A stretch of DNA of 64,000 bases from Streptomyces asoensis (GCF_016860545.1 NZ_BNEB01000002.1:620001-684000), one strand, 5' to 3'. Shown: positions 33,704 through 47,352, numbered from the stretch's first letter. Numbers and translations: made by a program. Notes: generated by a model from the letters alone, not told the origin.

Positions 33704-34684
33704 ATGCAGCGTCATCTCATCTCGGCCGCCGACCTCACCCGCGACGACGCCGTCCTGATCCTCGACACCGCCGAGGAGATGGCCCGGGTCGCCGACCGGC
33801 CCATCAAGAAACTGCCGACCCTGCGCGGCCGCACGATCGTCAACCTCTTCTTCGAGGACTCCACGCGCACCCGCATCTCCTTCGAGGCCGCCGAGAAGCG
33901 CCTCTCCGCGGACGTCATCAACTTCTCCGCCAAGGGGTCGTCGGTGTCCAAGGGCGAGTCCCTGAAGGACACCGCGCAGACCCTGGAGGCCATGGGCGTC
34001 GACGCCGTCGTCATCCGGCACGGCGCCTCCGGCGCGCCCTACCGCCTGGCCACCTCCGGCTGGATCGACGCGGTCGTCGTCAACGCCGGCGACGGCACCC
34101 ACCAGCACCCCACCCAGGCCCTCCTGGACGCCTTCACCATGCGCCGCCGACTCGTCGGCCGGGACGCGGGGATCGGCCAGGATCTCTCCGGCAGGCGCAT
34201 CACGATCGTCGGCGACGTGCTGCACAGCCGGGTCGCCCGCTCCAACGTCGACCTGCTGCACACGCTCGGCGCCGAGGTCACCCTGGTCGCCCCGCCCACC
34301 CTGGTGCCGGTCGGCATCGAGACCTGGCCCTGCGAGGTCTCGTACGACCTCGACAGCACGCTGCCCAAGACCGACGCGGTGATGATGCTGCGCGTGCAGC
34401 GCGAGCGGATGAACGCCGCGTTCTTCCCGACCGAGCGCGAGTACTCGCGCCGCTACGGCCTCGACGGCGACCGCATGGCCCGCATGCCCGAGCACGCCAT
34501 CGTGATGCACCCCGGCCCGATGGTCCGCGGCATGGAGATCACCGCCGAGGTCGCCGACTCCGAGCGCTGCACCGTCGTCGAACAGGTCGCCAACGGCGTG
34601 TCCATCCGGATGGCCGTCCTCTACCTGCTCCTGGGCGGCAACGAACCCGCCGTCAGCCACGCCCGCACCACCGAGGAGAAGTAA
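33704..34684 (+). CDS. pyrB: PyrB, aspartate carbamoyltransferase catalytic chain
   Basis: 326 residues. Makes N-carbamoyl-aspartate from aspartate and carbamoyl phosphate, the committed step. The carbamoyl-phosphate loop FFEDSTRTR (Ser53-Thr54-Arg55-Thr56-Arg57) and [11 protein letters not shown] are intact. No pyrI regulatory chain is encoded nearby, so it is the unregulated trimer type or an ATCase-DHOase complex with PyrC. ATG with ACGGAG upstream; 3 nt before pyrC. Confidence 0.97.
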   Translation: MQRHLISAADLTRDDAVLILDTAEEMARVADRPIKKLPTLRGRTIVNLFFEDSTRTRISFEAAEKRLSADVINFSAKGSSVSKGESLKDTAQTLEAMGVDAVVIRHGASGAPYRLATSGWIDAVVVNAGDGTHQHPTQALLDAFTMRRRLVGRDAGIGQDLSGRRITIVGDVLHSRVARSNVDLLHTLGAEVTLVAPPTLVPVGIETWPCEVSYDLDSTLPKTDAVMMLRVQRERMNAAFFPTEREYSRRYGLDGDRMARMPEHAIVMHPGPMVRGMEITAEVADSERCTVVEQVANGVSIRMAVLYLLLGGNEPAVSHARTTEEK

Positions 34685-34687
34685 GAC

Positions 34688-35974
34688 ATGAGCAAGATCC
34701 TGATCCGTGGTGCGAAGGTGCTCGGCGGCGAGCCGCAGGACGTCCTGATCGACGGCGAGATCGTCGAGGCCGTCGGCACCGGACTGTCCGCCGAGGGGGC
34801 CGAGGTCGTCGAGGCCGCGGGCAAGGTGCTGCTGCCCGGCCTGGTCGACCTGCACACCCATCTGCGCGAGCCGGGCCGCGAGGACTCCGAGACCGTCCTG
34901 ACCGGCACCCGCGCCGCCGCGTCCGGCGGCTACACGGCCGTCTTCGCCATGGCCAACACCTTCCCCGTGGCCGACACCGCCGGTGTGGTCGAGCAGGTCT
35001 ACCGGCTCGGGCGGGAGCACGGCTACTGCGACGTGCAGCCCATCGGCGCCGTCACCGTCGGCCTGGAGGGCCGCAAGCTCGCGGAACTCGGCGCCATGCA
35101 CGACTCGGCGGCCGGCGTCACCGTCTTCTCCGACGACGGCAAGTGCGTCGACGACGCCGTGATCATGCGCCGGGCCCTGGAGTACGTGAAGGCCTTCGGC
35201 GGGGTCGTCGCCCAGCACGCGCAGGAGCCGCGGCTGACCGAGGGCGCCCAGATGAACGAGGGCGTCGTCTCCGCCGAGCTCGGGCTCGGCGGCTGGCCCG
35301 CGGTGGCCGAGGAGTCGATCATCGCCCGGGACGTCCTGCTCGCCGAGCACGTCGGCTCCCGCGTGCACATTTGCCACCTCTCCACCGCCGGATCCGTCGA
35401 GATCGTCCGCTGGGCCAAGTCCCGCGGCATCGACGTCACCGCCGAGGTCACCCCGCACCACCTGCTGCTCACCGACGAGCTGGTGCGCAGCTACAACCCG
35501 GTCTACAAGGTGAACCCGCCGCTGCGCACCGAGCGGGACGTGCACGCCCTGCGCGAGGCCCTCGCCGACGGCACCATCGACATCGTCGCCACCGACCACG
35601 CCCCGCACCCGCACGAGGACAAGGACTGCGAGTGGGCCGCGGCCGCCATGGGCATGGTCGGCCTGGAGACCGCGCTGTCGGTGGTCCAGGAGACGATGGT
35701 GGAGACGGGCCTGCTGGACTGGGCCGGGGTCGCGAGCCGCATGTCCTTCAAGCCCGCCCTCATCGGACGGGCCACCGGCCACGGACGTCCCGTCTCGGCA
35801 GGTGAGCCCGCCAACCTCACGCTCGTCGACACGGAATACCGTGGGTCCGTGGACCCCGCGGGCTTCGCCTCGCGCAGCCGGAACACCCCCTACGAGGGGC
35901 GTGAGCTGCCGGGCCGTGTCACGCACACCTGGCTCCGGGGCAAGGCCACGCTCGTCGACGGGAAGCTCACGTGA
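34688..35974 (+). CDS. pyrC: PyrC, dihydroorotase (class I)
   Basis: 428 residues. Cyclises N-carbamoyl-aspartate to dihydroorotate. Metal-binding His56 and His58 ([10 protein letters not shown]), a later HICHLST histidine and the ATDHAPH aspartate are present, so this is an active class I enzyme and not the inactive pseudo-dihydroorotase found beside some ATCases. Start is 3 nt after pyrB; stop overlaps the next gene by 4 nt (GTGA). Confidence 0.97.
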   Translation: MSKILIRGAKVLGGEPQDVLIDGEIVEAVGTGLSAEGAEVVEAAGKVLLPGLVDLHTHLREPGREDSETVLTGTRAAASGGYTAVFAMANTFPVADTAGVVEQVYRLGREHGYCDVQPIGAVTVGLEGRKLAELGAMHDSAAGVTVFSDDGKCVDDAVIMRRALEYVKAFGGVVAQHAQEPRLTEGAQMNEGVVSAELGLGGWPAVAEESIIARDVLLAEHVGSRVHICHLSTAGSVEIVRWAKSRGIDVTAEVTPHHLLLTDELVRSYNPVYKVNPPLRTERDVHALREALADGTIDIVATDHAPHPHEDKDCEWAAAAMGMVGLETALSVVQETMVETGLLDWAGVASRMSFKPALIGRATGHGRPVSAGEPANLTLVDTEYRGSVDPAGFASRSRNTPYEGRELPGRVTHTWLRGKATLVDGKLT

Positions 35975-36561
35975 CATCTGCTGCACTACTGCTCGCGGCC
36001 GAGAAGGAATCGGCCGCGGTGACCGACTGGGCCGCGCGGATCGGCTGGGTGGTCGGCCTCGGCCTCTTCGTCGCCCTCGTCTACTGGCTGATGCGCGAGG
36101 GCTGGAAGTGGCGGGGCACGCTCCAGGGCGACCTGCCCGAGCTCCCCGACGCGCCCCCGGAGCCCGGCGAGGCGAAACTGACCATGAGCGGGCGCTACCA
36201 CGGCTCCACCACCGCCGGGCAGTGGCTCGACCGCATCGTGGCGCACGGCCTGGGCACCCGCAGCAGGGCCGAGCTCACCCTGACGGACGCGGGACTGGAC
36301 GTCGTACGCCCCGGCGCGGCCGACTTCTTCGTCCCGGCCGCGGCGCTGCGCGAGGCCCGGCTCGACAAGGGCATCGCGGGCAAGGTCCTCACCGAGGGCG
36401 GACTGCTGGTGGTGACCTGGGAGCACGGCGGCAAGCTGCTCGACTCGGGCTTTCGCTCCGACCACGCGGCCGAACACCACGCGTGGGTCGAGGCCATCAA
36501 CTCCATGATCGACAAGATCGACAAGACGGACAACCCGACGGAAACGGAAGGCGCACGATGA
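35971..36561 (+). CDS. PH-like domain membrane protein embedded in the pyrimidine operon
   Basis: 196 residues. One membrane segment (about 23-43, [20 protein letters not shown]) is followed by a soluble domain (70-180) of alternating beta strands ending in a helix, which resembles bacterial PH-like domains ([14 protein letters not shown]...[13 protein letters not shown]...[17 protein letters not shown]). It overlaps pyrC (GTGA) and carA (ATGA) by 4 nt each, so it must be cotranslated with both. A comparable small membrane protein sits here in other actinobacteria. Function is unknown; I infer only a membrane-linked role connected with pyrimidine synthesis. Confidence 0.85.
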   Translation: MTSAALLLAAEKESAAVTDWAARIGWVVGLGLFVALVYWLMREGWKWRGTLQGDLPELPDAPPEPGEAKLTMSGRYHGSTTAGQWLDRIVAHGLGTRSRAELTLTDAGLDVVRPGAADFFVPAAALREARLDKGIAGKVLTEGGLLVVTWEHGGKLLDSGFRSDHAAEHHAWVEAINSMIDKIDKTDNPTETEGAR

Positions 36562-37692
36562 CGACCTCCACCAGGGGAACCACCAGGGTTCCCGCCGTAC
36601 TCGTCCTGGAGGACGGCCGGATCTTCCGCGGCCGTGCCTACGGGGCCGTGGGGGAGACCTTCGGCGAAGCGGTGTTCTCCACCGGCATGACCGGCTACCA
36701 GGAGACCCTCACCGACCCGTCGTACGACCGCCAGATCGTCGTCGCGACCGCCCCGCAGATCGGCAACACCGGCTGGAACGACGAGGACGACGAGTCGGAC
36801 CGCATCTGGGTCTCCGGCTATGTCGTGCGCGACCCCGCGCGCGTGCCCTCCAACTGGCGTGCCAAGCGCTCCCTCGACGACGAGCTGACCGCCCAGAGCG
36901 TCGTCGGCATCTCCGGCATCGACACCCGCGCGCTCACCCGCCACCTGCGGGAGGGCGGCTCGATGCGCGCCGGCATCTTCTCCGGCGAGGCGATCGGGGC
37001 CGAGAGCGACCTCGTCGCCCGCGTGCAGGCCCAGCCGCACATGAAGGGCGCGAGCCTCTACGAGGAGGTCGCCACCAAGGAGGCCTATGTCGTCCCGGCG
37101 GTCGGCGAGAAGCGGTTCACCGTCGCCGCCGTCGACCTCGGGATCAAGGGCATGACCCCGCACCGCATGGCCGAGCGCGGCATCGAGGTGCACGTGCTCC
37201 CGGCGACGGCCACGGCCGAGGAGGTGTACGCCGTCGGGCCCGACGGCGTCTTCTTCTCCAACGGCCCGGGCGACCCGTCCACGGCCGACGGACCCGTCGC
37301 GCTGATGACCGAGGTGCTGGAGCGCCGCACGCCCCTGTTCGGCATCTGCTTCGGCAACCAGATCCTCGGCCGCGCCCTCGGCTTCGGCACCTACAAGCTG
37401 AAGTACGGCCACCGCGGCATCAACCAGCCGGTCCAGGACCGTACGACCGGCAAGGTCGAGGTCACCGCGCACAACCACGGCTTCGCCGTGGACGCGCCGC
37501 TGGACCGGGTCACCGAGACCAGGTTCGGCCGCGCCGAGGTCTCCCACGTCTGTCTGAACGACGACGTCGTGGAGGGGCTCCGGCTGCTCGACCAGCCGGC
37601 GTTCTCCGTCCAGTACCACCCCGAAGCGGCAGCGGGCCCGCACGACGCCGCCTACCTGTTCGACCGCTTCGTATCCCTGATGGAGGGCCAGC

Positions 37693-37700
<8 letters not shown>
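36558..37700 (+). CDS. carA: CarA, carbamoyl-phosphate synthase glutaminase subunit
   Basis: 380 residues. Releases ammonia from glutamine for CarB. The small-subunit N-domain ([27 protein letters not shown]) precedes the class I amidotransferase domain with nucleophile Cys264 (FGICFGNQ) and a C-terminal YHPEA His-Glu pair. ATG 36558 overlaps the upstream stop (ATGA); the gene overlaps carB by 8 nt. Confidence 0.97.
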
Positions 37701-41001
<3,301 letters not shown>

Positions 41002-41006
41002 CAGCC

Positions 41007-41040
41007 CGGAGGGGGACACCGGAAACGGTGTCCCCCTCCG
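41007..41040 (+). terminator. GAAA-capped hairpin in the carB-pyrD gap
   Basis: Perfect 15-bp stem (41007-41021 with 41026-41040) with a GAAA tetraloop, beginning 6 nt after the carB stop and ending 12 nt before the pyrD ATG. It could attenuate, protect or process the mRNA within the operon; it lies immediately upstream of the pyrD ribosome binding site (GAGGGAA). Confidence 0.8.
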
Positions 41041-41052
41041 CACGAGGGAACC

Positions 41053-42159
41053 ATGTACAAGATCTTCTTCAATCTCGTCTTCCGGCGGATGGACCCCGAG
41101 CGCGCCCACCACCTGGCCTTCCGCTGGATCCGGCTCGCCGTCCGCGTCCCGGTGCTGCGCACCTTCGCCGCTGCCGCCCTGGCCCCCCGCTACGAGGAGC
41201 TGCGCACCGAGGCCTTCGGGCTGCGCATGCACGGCCCCTTCGGCCTGGCCGCCGGCTTCGACAAGAACGCCGTCGCGATCGACGGCATGTCGATGCTGGG
41301 CTTCGACCACGTGGAGATCGGCACGGTCACCGGCGAGCCGCAGCCGGGCAACCCCAAGCAGCGGCTCTTCCGGCTCGTGAAGGACCGGGCGCTCATCAAC
41401 CGGATGGGCTTCAACAACGAGGGCTCGCTGGCCGTCGCCGCGCGCCTGGCCTCCCGTACGCCCGTCTTCAAGCCCGTGGTCGGCGTCAACATCGGCAAGA
41501 CCAAGGTCGTCCCCGAGGAGGAGGCCGTCGGCGACTACGTGAAGTCGACCGAGCGGCTCGCGCCCTACGCCGACTACCTGGTCGTCAACGTGTCCTCCCC
41601 GAACACCCCGGGGCTGCGCAACCTCCAGGCCACCGAGGCGCTGCGGCCGCTGCTGAGCGCCGTGCGCGAGGCCGCCGACCGGGTGGTGACCGCACGGCGC
41701 GTCCCGCTGCTGGTGAAGATCGCCCCGGACCTGGCCGACGAGGACGTCGACGCGGTCGCCGACCTTGCCGTCGAGCTGGGCCTGGACGGGATCATCGCCA
41801 CCAACACCACCATCGCGCGCGAGGGACTCGGCCTGACCTCGGCGGCGTCCCTGGTGAAGGAGACCGGCGGTCTCTCCGGAGCACCGCTCAATGCGCGCTC
41901 GCTGGAGGTGCTGCGGCGCCTGTACGCGCGCGTGGGCGACCGCGTCACCCTGGTGGGCGTCGGCGGCGTGGAGGACGCGGAGGACGCCTGGCAGCGCATC
42001 CTGGCCGGTGCCACGCTGGTCCAGGGCTACAGCGCCTTCATCTACGAGGGGCCCTTCTGGGGCCGCGCGATCCACAAGGGCCTCGCCGCCCGGCTGCGGA
42101 CGAGCCCCTATGCCACCCTCGCCGACGCGGTCGGCGCCGACGTGAGGAAGACGGCATGA
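41053..42159 (+). CDS. pyrD: PyrD, quinone-dependent dihydroorotate dehydrogenase (class 2)
   Basis: 368 residues. Oxidises dihydroorotate to orotate and passes electrons to membrane quinone. The N-terminal helical extension ([23 protein letters not shown]) marks class 2 and anchors it to the membrane. FMN and substrate motifs ([37 protein letters not shown]) are intact. Stop overlaps pyrF (ATGA). Confidence 0.97.
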   Translation: MYKIFFNLVFRRMDPERAHHLAFRWIRLAVRVPVLRTFAAAALAPRYEELRTEAFGLRMHGPFGLAAGFDKNAVAIDGMSMLGFDHVEIGTVTGEPQPGNPKQRLFRLVKDRALINRMGFNNEGSLAVAARLASRTPVFKPVVGVNIGKTKVVPEEEAVGDYVKSTERLAPYADYLVVNVSSPNTPGLRNLQATEALRPLLSAVREAADRVVTARRVPLLVKIAPDLADEDVDAVADLAVELGLDGIIATNTTIAREGLGLTSAASLVKETGGLSGAPLNARSLEVLRRLYARVGDRVTLVGVGGVEDAEDAWQRILAGATLVQGYSAFIYEGPFWGRAIHKGLAARLRTSPYATLADAVGADVRKTA

Positions 42160-42998
42160 CCCTGGAGCCCTTCGGCGCCCGCCTGCGCCGTGCCATGGAC
42201 GAGCGCGGCCCGCTCTGCGTCGGCATCGACCCGCACGCCTCCCTGCTCGCCGAGTGGGGGCTGAACGACGACGTCGCCGGCCTGGAGCGGTTCAGCCGCA
42301 CGGTCGTCGAGGCCACGGCCGACCGGGTCGCCCTGCTGAAGCCGCAGAGCGCGTTCTTCGAGCGGTTCGGCTCGCGCGGGATCGCCGTCCTGGAGAAGAC
42401 CGTGCAGGAGGCACGGGCGGCCGGTGCGCTGGTCGTGATGGACGCCAAGCGCGGGGACATCGGCTCGACGATGGCCGCGTACGCCGAGTCGTTCCTGCAC
42501 AAGGACGCCCCGCTGTTCTCCGACGCCCTCACCGTGTCGCCGTACCTCGGTTACGGATCCCTGGCGCCCGCCGTGGCGGCGGCCCGGGAGAGCGGCGCCG
42601 GTCTGTTCGTGCTGGCGCTGACCTCCAACCCGGAGGGCGGCGAGGTCCAGCGCGCGGTACGGGCCGACGGCCGCGACGTCGGCGCGACGATGCTGGCGCA
42701 CCTGGCCGCGGAGAACGCGGGGGAGGAGCCGCTGGGCTCCTTCGGGGCGGTCGTCGGCGCCACCCTCGGCGATCTGTCGGCCTACGACCTCGACATCAAC
42801 GGGCCGCTGCTCGCGCCCGGCGTGGGCGCCCAGGGGGCGACCCCGGCCGATCTGCCGCGGGTGTTCGGGTCCGCCGCGCGCAATGTCGTACCGAACGTGA
42901 GTCGGGGTGTGTTGCGTCACGGTCCCGACGTCGTCGCTCTGCGTGACGCCGTCGACCGGTTCGCGCGAGAGGTCAAGGCCGCCGTGACCTCCGTCTGA
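42156..42998 (+). CDS. pyrF: PyrF, orotidine 5'-phosphate decarboxylase (type 2)
   Basis: 280 residues. Forms UMP from OMP. Catalytic MDAKRGD (Lys98) and the N-terminal CVGIDPH mark the longer type 2 OMP decarboxylase found in actinobacteria. ATG overlaps the pyrD stop by 4 nt. It closes the pyrimidine group and is followed by a strong hairpin. Confidence 0.97.
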   Translation: MTLEPFGARLRRAMDERGPLCVGIDPHASLLAEWGLNDDVAGLERFSRTVVEATADRVALLKPQSAFFERFGSRGIAVLEKTVQEARAAGALVVMDAKRGDIGSTMAAYAESFLHKDAPLFSDALTVSPYLGYGSLAPAVAAARESGAGLFVLALTSNPEGGEVQRAVRADGRDVGATMLAHLAAENAGEEPLGSFGAVVGATLGDLSAYDLDINGPLLAPGVGAQGATPADLPRVFGSAARNVVPNVSRGVLRHGPDVVALRDAVDRFAREVKAAVTSV

Positions 42999-43006
42999 GC
43001 GGCGCC

Positions 43007-43038
43007 GGCCGCCCGACCGGGGGCCCGGTCGGGCGGCC
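43007..43038 (+). terminator. Hairpin terminator after pyrF
   Basis: Perfect 15-bp inverted repeat (43007-43021 with 43024-43038; the true loop must be larger than 2 nt) 9 nt after the pyrF stop. Confidence 0.75.
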
Positions 43039-43137
43039 CGGGGGCGACTTGAGCCTGGATACATCCTCAAATCCGGGGCACTATGTCCTAAATGTCTGGC
43101 CTGGCGGAGGCTGACCAGGACTTTTCCTCTGTTCTCG

Positions 43138-43166
43138 CTGACTCCGGGGGAGTTGGCCGCTAGTCT
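43138..43166 (+). promoter_or_regulatory. Candidate vegetative promoter for mihF
   Basis: CTGACT (43138-43143) and TAGTCT (43161-43166) spaced by 17 nt, about 105 nt before the mihF start, in the 238-nt gap after pyrF. Confidence 0.45.
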
Positions 43167-43276
43167 CCGACGGAGAGTGAACGGGCGGCGTGTCTGCCCA
43201 AAGCTCACCAGGTGAGGACCGACCAGGTTCCTCACCGGTCCGTATCCGACAGTTCGACATCCGAGGTGACGTAGGC

Positions 43277-43600
43277 GTGGCTCTTCCGCCCCTTACCCCC
43301 GAACAGCGCGCAGCCGCGCTCGAAAAGGCCGCCGCGGCTCGCCGGGAGCGGGCCGAGGTCAAGAATCGACTCAAGCACTCCGGCGCCTCGCTCCACGAGG
43401 TCATCAAGCAGGGTCAGGAAAACGACGTCATCGGCAAGATGAAGGTCTCCGCCCTCCTGGAGTCGCTCCCGGGCGTGGGCAAGGTCCGCGCCAAGCAGAT
43501 CATGGAGCGACTCGGCATCTCCGAGAGCCGCCGCGTGCGCGGTCTCGGTTCCAACCAGATCGCGTCCCTGGAGCGTGAGTTCGGCAGCACCGGATCCTGA
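43277..43600 (+). CDS. mihF: sIHF/MihF, actinobacterial integration host factor
   Basis: 107 residues. A small nucleoid-associated protein, unrelated in sequence to E. coli IHF, that binds and bends DNA and in Streptomyces affects development and antibiotic production. A basic N-terminal helix (ALEKAAAARRERAEVKNRLK) is followed by an HhH-like core ESLPGVGKVRAKQIMERLGI. GTG 43277 gives the ALPPLTPEQR start I recall for the S. coelicolor protein; an upstream in-frame extension is unlikely to be translated. It precedes gmk by 60 nt. Confidence 0.95.
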   Translation: MALPPLTPEQRAAALEKAAAARRERAEVKNRLKHSGASLHEVIKQGQENDVIGKMKVSALLESLPGVGKVRAKQIMERLGISESRRVRGLGSNQIASLEREFGSTGS

Positions 43601-43660
43601 TTCCCGGCTCCTGCGGGACAGGAGTCCCGGGCACTCCGGGATTGCTGGAATAATCGCTGC

Positions 43661-44254
43661 ATGGCAGTAACACTCCGGGGGACGACCCCCGAACCCCCGG
43701 ACGCACGTCCGCGGCTGACCGTGCTCTCCGGCCCCTCCGGGGTCGGCAAGAGCACGGTCGTCGCTCATATGCGCAAACAGCACCCCGAGGTCTGGCTCTC
43801 GGTGTCGGCGACGACCCGCAGGCCCCGCCCCGGCGAGCAGCACGGAGTCCACTACTTCTTCGTCACCGACGACGAGATGGACAAGCTGATCGCCAACGGC
43901 GAACTGCTGGAGTGGGCCGAGTTCGCGGGCAACCGCTACGGCACTCCGCGCGCCGCCGTGCTGGAGCGGCTGGAGTCGGGTGAGCCGGTCCTCCTGGAGA
44001 TCGACCTCCAGGGTGCCCGGCAGGTCCGTGAGTCCATGGCCGAGGCGCACCTGGTCTTCCTGGCCCCTCCCTCCTGGGAGGAACTGGTGCGCAGGCTCAC
44101 CGGACGGGGCACCGAACCGCCCGAGGTCATCGAGCGCCGCCTGGCGGCGGCGAAGATCGAACTCGCGGCCGAGCCGGAGTTCGACGTCACCCTGGTCAAC
44201 ACCTCCGTCGAGGACGTGGCGCGTGAGCTGCTAGCCTTGATGGATGTTGTGTGA
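43661..44254 (+). CDS. gmk: Gmk, guanylate kinase
   Basis: 197 residues. Phosphorylates GMP/dGMP. P-loop GPSGVGKST (24-32), the GMP-binding [11 protein letters not shown] and YFF segment, and [16 protein letters not shown] are all present. There is no good ribosome binding site before the ATG, and an AATAAT hexamer ends 7 nt upstream, so a leaderless transcript is possible. Its stop lies in a small hairpin before rpoZ. Confidence 0.96.
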   Translation: MAVTLRGTTPEPPDARPRLTVLSGPSGVGKSTVVAHMRKQHPEVWLSVSATTRRPRPGEQHGVHYFFVTDDEMDKLIANGELLEWAEFAGNRYGTPRAAVLERLESGEPVLLEIDLQGARQVRESMAEAHLVFLAPPSWEELVRRLTGRGTEPPEVIERRLAAAKIELAAEPEFDVTLVNTSVEDVARELLALMDVV

Positions 44255-44283
44255 TCACGAGTCTGTGATCATGACCCTTTTTT
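44252..44283 (+). terminator. A/T-rich hairpin with T6 tract between gmk and rpoZ
   Basis: TGATCAC (44252-44258) pairs with GTGATCA (44265-44271), followed after 6 nt by six T residues (44278-44283). It overlaps the gmk stop codon. This looks like a weak classical intrinsic terminator, unusual in a genome whose other terminators are GC-rich and lack T-tracts. Confidence 0.5.
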
Positions 44284-44305
44284 CCCATCCATCGGAAGGT
44301 AGAGC

Positions 44306-44578
44306 GTGTCCTCTTCCATCTCCGCGCCCGAGGGCATCATCAACCCGCCGATCGACGAGCTCCTCGAGGCCACCGACTCGAAGTACAGCCTCGTGATCTA
44401 CGCGGCCAAGAGGGCCCGCCAGATCAACGCGTACTACTCGCAGCTCGGCGAGGGCCTCCTCGAGTACGTCGGTCCGCTCGTGGACACCCACGTCCACGAG
44501 AAGCCGCTCTCGATCGCCCTCCGCGAGATCAACGCCGGTCTGCTGACCTCCGAGGCCGTTGAGGGCCCGGCTCAGTAG
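44306..44578 (+). CDS. rpoZ: RpoZ, RNA polymerase omega subunit
   Basis: 90 residues. Omega helps assemble RNA polymerase and contributes to ppGpp response in some bacteria. The core [33 protein letters not shown] matches, with the Gram-positive long loop. GTG start with GAAGG upstream. gmk-rpoZ-coaBC is a widely conserved order. Confidence 0.97.
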   Translation: MSSSISAPEGIINPPIDELLEATDSKYSLVIYAAKRARQINAYYSQLGEGLLEYVGPLVDTHVHEKPLSIALREINAGLLTSEAVEGPAQ

Positions 44579-44603
44579 TATTTTCGGCTCGCAGTAGGTT
44601 TTT

Positions 44604-44638
44604 CCACAGGCCCGGCAGCACGACTGCCGGGCCTGTGG
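44604..44638 (+). terminator. Hairpin terminator after rpoZ
   Basis: Perfect 15-bp stem (44604-44618 with 44624-44638) with a 5-nt loop, 25 nt after the rpoZ stop. Confidence 0.8.
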
Positions 44639-44700
44639 TGTCTGATGGACTCGTACGCCGGGAGCCGCGGCGCACGTTTTCCGAGGTACGGGGAGAGACG

Positions 44701-45903
44701 GTGGACAAGCCGAGGGTCGTTCTGGGCGTCAGTGGCGGCATCGCCGCCTACAAGGCCTGTGAGCTGCTGCGCAGACTGACCGAGTCCGGCCATGACGTCC
44801 GGGTGGTCCCCACCGCCTCCGCGCTGCACTTCGTCGGTGCGGCCACCTGGTCCGCCCTGTCCGGCCACCCCGTCTCCACCGAGGTCTGGGACGACGTCCA
44901 CGAGGTCCCGCACGTCCGCATCGGCCAGCACGCCGACCTGGTGGTCGTCGCCCCGGCCACCGCGGACATGCTCGCCAAGGCAACGCACGGTCTCGCCGAC
45001 GACCTCCTCACCAACACGCTCCTCACGGCCCGCTGTCCCGTCGTCTTCGCGCCCGCGATGCACACCGAGATGTGGGAGCACCCGGCCACCCAGGAGAACG
45101 TGGCGACCCTGCGCCGCCGGGGCGCCGTCGTCGTCGAACCGGCGGTCGGCCGCCTCACCGGTGTCGACACCGGCAAGGGACGCCTGCCCGACCCGGCCGA
45201 GATCTTCGAGGTCTGCCGCCGGGTCCTGGCCAGGGGCGTGCGGGAGCCCGACCTGGCGGGCCGGCATGTCGTGGTCAGCGCCGGCGGCACCCGCGAGCCC
45301 CTCGACCCGGTCCGCTTCCTCGGCAACCGCTCCTCCGGCAAGCAGGGCTACGCCCTCGCCCGCACCGCCGCCGCCCGCGGCGCCCGGGTCACGCTGATCG
45401 CGGCGAACACCGGCCTGCCCGACCCGGCCGGGGTCGACGTCGTCCAGGTCGGCACGGCCGTCCAGCTGCGGGAGGCCGTCCTGAAGGCCGCCGCGGACGC
45501 CGACGCGGTCGTCATGGCGGCCGCCGTGGCCGACTTCCGGCCGGAGACCTACGCGGCGGGCAAGATCAAGAAACAGGACGGCCGGGAACCGGACCCCGTC
45601 GTTCTCGTACGGAATCCGGACATCCTCGCGGAGATCTCCGCCGACCGGGCGCGCTCCAACCAGGTGGTTGTCGGCTTCGCCGCCGAGACCGACGACGTCC
45701 TCGCGAACGGCCGGGCGAAGCTCCGGCGCAAGGGCTGCGATCTGCTGGTGGTGAACGAGGTGGGGGAGCGCAAGACGTTCGGTTCCGAGGAGAACGAGGC
45801 CGTCGTGCTGGGTGCCGACGGCAGCGAGACCCCCGTGCCGCACGGGCCCAAGGAGGCCCTGGCCGAAATCGTGTGGGACCTGGTGACAGGGCGGCTGGGC
45901 TGA
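44701..45903 (+). CDS. coaBC: CoaBC, bifunctional PPC synthetase/PPCDC for coenzyme A
   Basis: 400 residues. The N-terminal CoaC flavoprotein (1-180) decarboxylates phosphopantothenoylcysteine; the C-terminal CoaB (185-400) makes it from phosphopantothenate and cysteine. Visible: GVSGGIAAYK, VAPATADMLAK, SAGGTREPLDPVRFLGNRSSGKQG, KIKKQDG and VGFAAETDD. The family motif PxMNxxMW is PAMHTEMW here (118-125), with His121 for Asn, a form I also associate with mycobacteria. GTG 44701 has GGGGAGAG upstream. Confidence 0.95.
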   Translation: MDKPRVVLGVSGGIAAYKACELLRRLTESGHDVRVVPTASALHFVGAATWSALSGHPVSTEVWDDVHEVPHVRIGQHADLVVVAPATADMLAKATHGLADDLLTNTLLTARCPVVFAPAMHTEMWEHPATQENVATLRRRGAVVVEPAVGRLTGVDTGKGRLPDPAEIFEVCRRVLARGVREPDLAGRHVVVSAGGTREPLDPVRFLGNRSSGKQGYALARTAAARGARVTLIAANTGLPDPAGVDVVQVGTAVQLREAVLKAAADADAVVMAAAVADFRPETYAAGKIKKQDGREPDPVVLVRNPDILAEISADRARSNQVVVGFAAETDDVLANGRAKLRRKGCDLLVVNEVGERKTFGSEENEAVVLGADGSETPVPHGPKEALAEIVWDLVTGRLG

Positions 45904-46143
45904 CGGTTCGATGCGGCTCGCCGTTGCCTCGTGCCTCGGTCGATTCGGGTGTGGCGACCCTGGCCAACGGTGCTCGGCATTCGGCAGAATGCCCGTGCCG
46001 CAGGTCACAGCGCTCCCGAGAGGCGAGACAGGTGGGCCCGTGGCGGGGCACGACCGATAAACTGTTCTCGGACGACGCCGGGCGCAGCTCCCGTCGCGTC
46101 CGCCAATGATCAGCCAGCAGCCGCTGCAACCCCAGGGAGCGTT

Positions 46144-47352
46144 GTGTCCCGTCGCCTGTTCACTTCGGAGTCCGTGACCGAGGGTCACCCCGACAAGATC
46201 GCTGACCAGATCAGCGACACCATTCTCGACGCCCTGCTGCGTGAGGACCCGACCTCCCGGGTCGCCGTCGAGACCCTGATCACGACCGGTCTGGTGCACG
46301 TGGCCGGTGAGGTCACCACCAAGGCCTACGCGCCGATCCCCCAGCTCGTGCGCGACAAGATCCTCGAGATCGGCTACGACTCCTCCAAGAAGGGCTTCGA
46401 CGGCGCCTCCTGCGGTGTCTCGGTGTCCATCGGCGCCCAGTCGCCGGACATCGCCCAGGGCGTGGACACGGCCTACGAGAACCGCGTCGAGGGCGACGAG
46501 GACGAGCTGGACCGCCAGGGCGCCGGCGACCAGGGGCTGATGTTCGGCTACGCGTCGGACGAGACGCCCACCCTGATGCCGCTGCCGATCTTCCTGGCGC
46601 ACCGGCTGTCCAAGCGCCTGTCGGACGTCCGCAAGAACGGGACCATCCCCTACCTGCGCCCCGACGGCAAGACCCAGGTCACCATCGAGTACGACGGCGA
46701 CAAGGCCGTCCGCCTCGACACCGTCGTCATCTCCTCGCAGCACGCGAGCGACATCGACCTGGACTCCCTGCTCGCCCCCGACATCCGTGAGTTCGTGGTG
46801 GAGCCGGAGCTGAAGGCGCTCCTGGACGAGGGCATCAAGATCGACACCGAGAACTACCGTCTGCTCGTCAACCCGACCGGCCGCTTCGAGATCGGCGGCC
46901 CGATGGGCGACGCCGGCCTGACCGGCCGCAAGATCATCATCGACACCTACGGCGGCTTCGCGCGGCACGGCGGCGGCGCCTTCTCGGGCAAGGACCCGTC
47001 CAAGGTCGACCGCTCGGCCGCGTACGCGATGCGCTGGGTCGCGAAGAACGTGGTGGCCGCGGGTCTGGCCGCCCGCTGCGAGGTCCAGGTCGCCTACGCC
47101 ATCGGCAAGGCCGAGCCGGTCGGCCTGTTCGTGGAGACCTTCGGCACCGCCCAGGTCGACGTCGAGAAGATCGAGAAGGCCATCGACGAGGTCTTCGACC
47201 TCCGCCCGGCCGCGATCATCCGCGACCTCGACCTGCTGCGCCCGATCTACGCGCAGACCGCCGCGTACGGCCACTTCGGCCGTGAGCTGCCCGACTTCAC
47301 GTGGGAGCGCACGGACCGCGTGGACGCCCTGCGCAAGGCCGCCGGACTGTAG
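46144..47352 (+). CDS. metK: MetK, S-adenosylmethionine synthetase
   Basis: 402 residues. Makes SAM from methionine and ATP. The [18 protein letters not shown]-terminus, [12 protein letters not shown] and [16 protein letters not shown] loop are intact. GTG 46144 has AGGGAG upstream. The 240-nt gap before it holds a TAAACT -10-like hexamer (46058-46063); I could not recognise a SAM riboswitch in it. SAM level affects antibiotic production in Streptomyces. Confidence 0.97.
   Translation: MSRRLFTSESVTEGHPDKIADQISDTILDALLREDPTSRVAVETLITTGLVHVAGEVTTKAYAPIPQLVRDKILEIGYDSSKKGFDGASCGVSVSIGAQSPDIAQGVDTAYENRVEGDEDELDRQGAGDQGLMFGYASDETPTLMPLPIFLAHRLSKRLSDVRKNGTIPYLRPDGKTQVTIEYDGDKAVRLDTVVISSQHASDIDLDSLLAPDIREFVVEPELKALLDEGIKIDTENYRLLVNPTGRFEIGGPMGDAGLTGRKIIIDTYGGFARHGGGAFSGKDPSKVDRSAAYAMRWVAKNVVAAGLAARCEVQVAYAIGKAEPVGLFVETFGTAQVDVEKIEKAIDEVFDLRPAAIIRDLDLLRPIYAQTAAYGHFGRELPDFTWERTDRVDALRKAAGL

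Noticed and set aside
34688..35974. PyrC as an inactive pseudo-dihydroorotase linked to ATCase
   Set aside because: Metal ligands His56, His58 and later His/Asp residues are present.
45904..46143. Possible SAM riboswitch before metK
   Set aside because: I could not recognise a SAM-I, SAM-II or SAM-IV core; only a -10-like TAAACT is visible.
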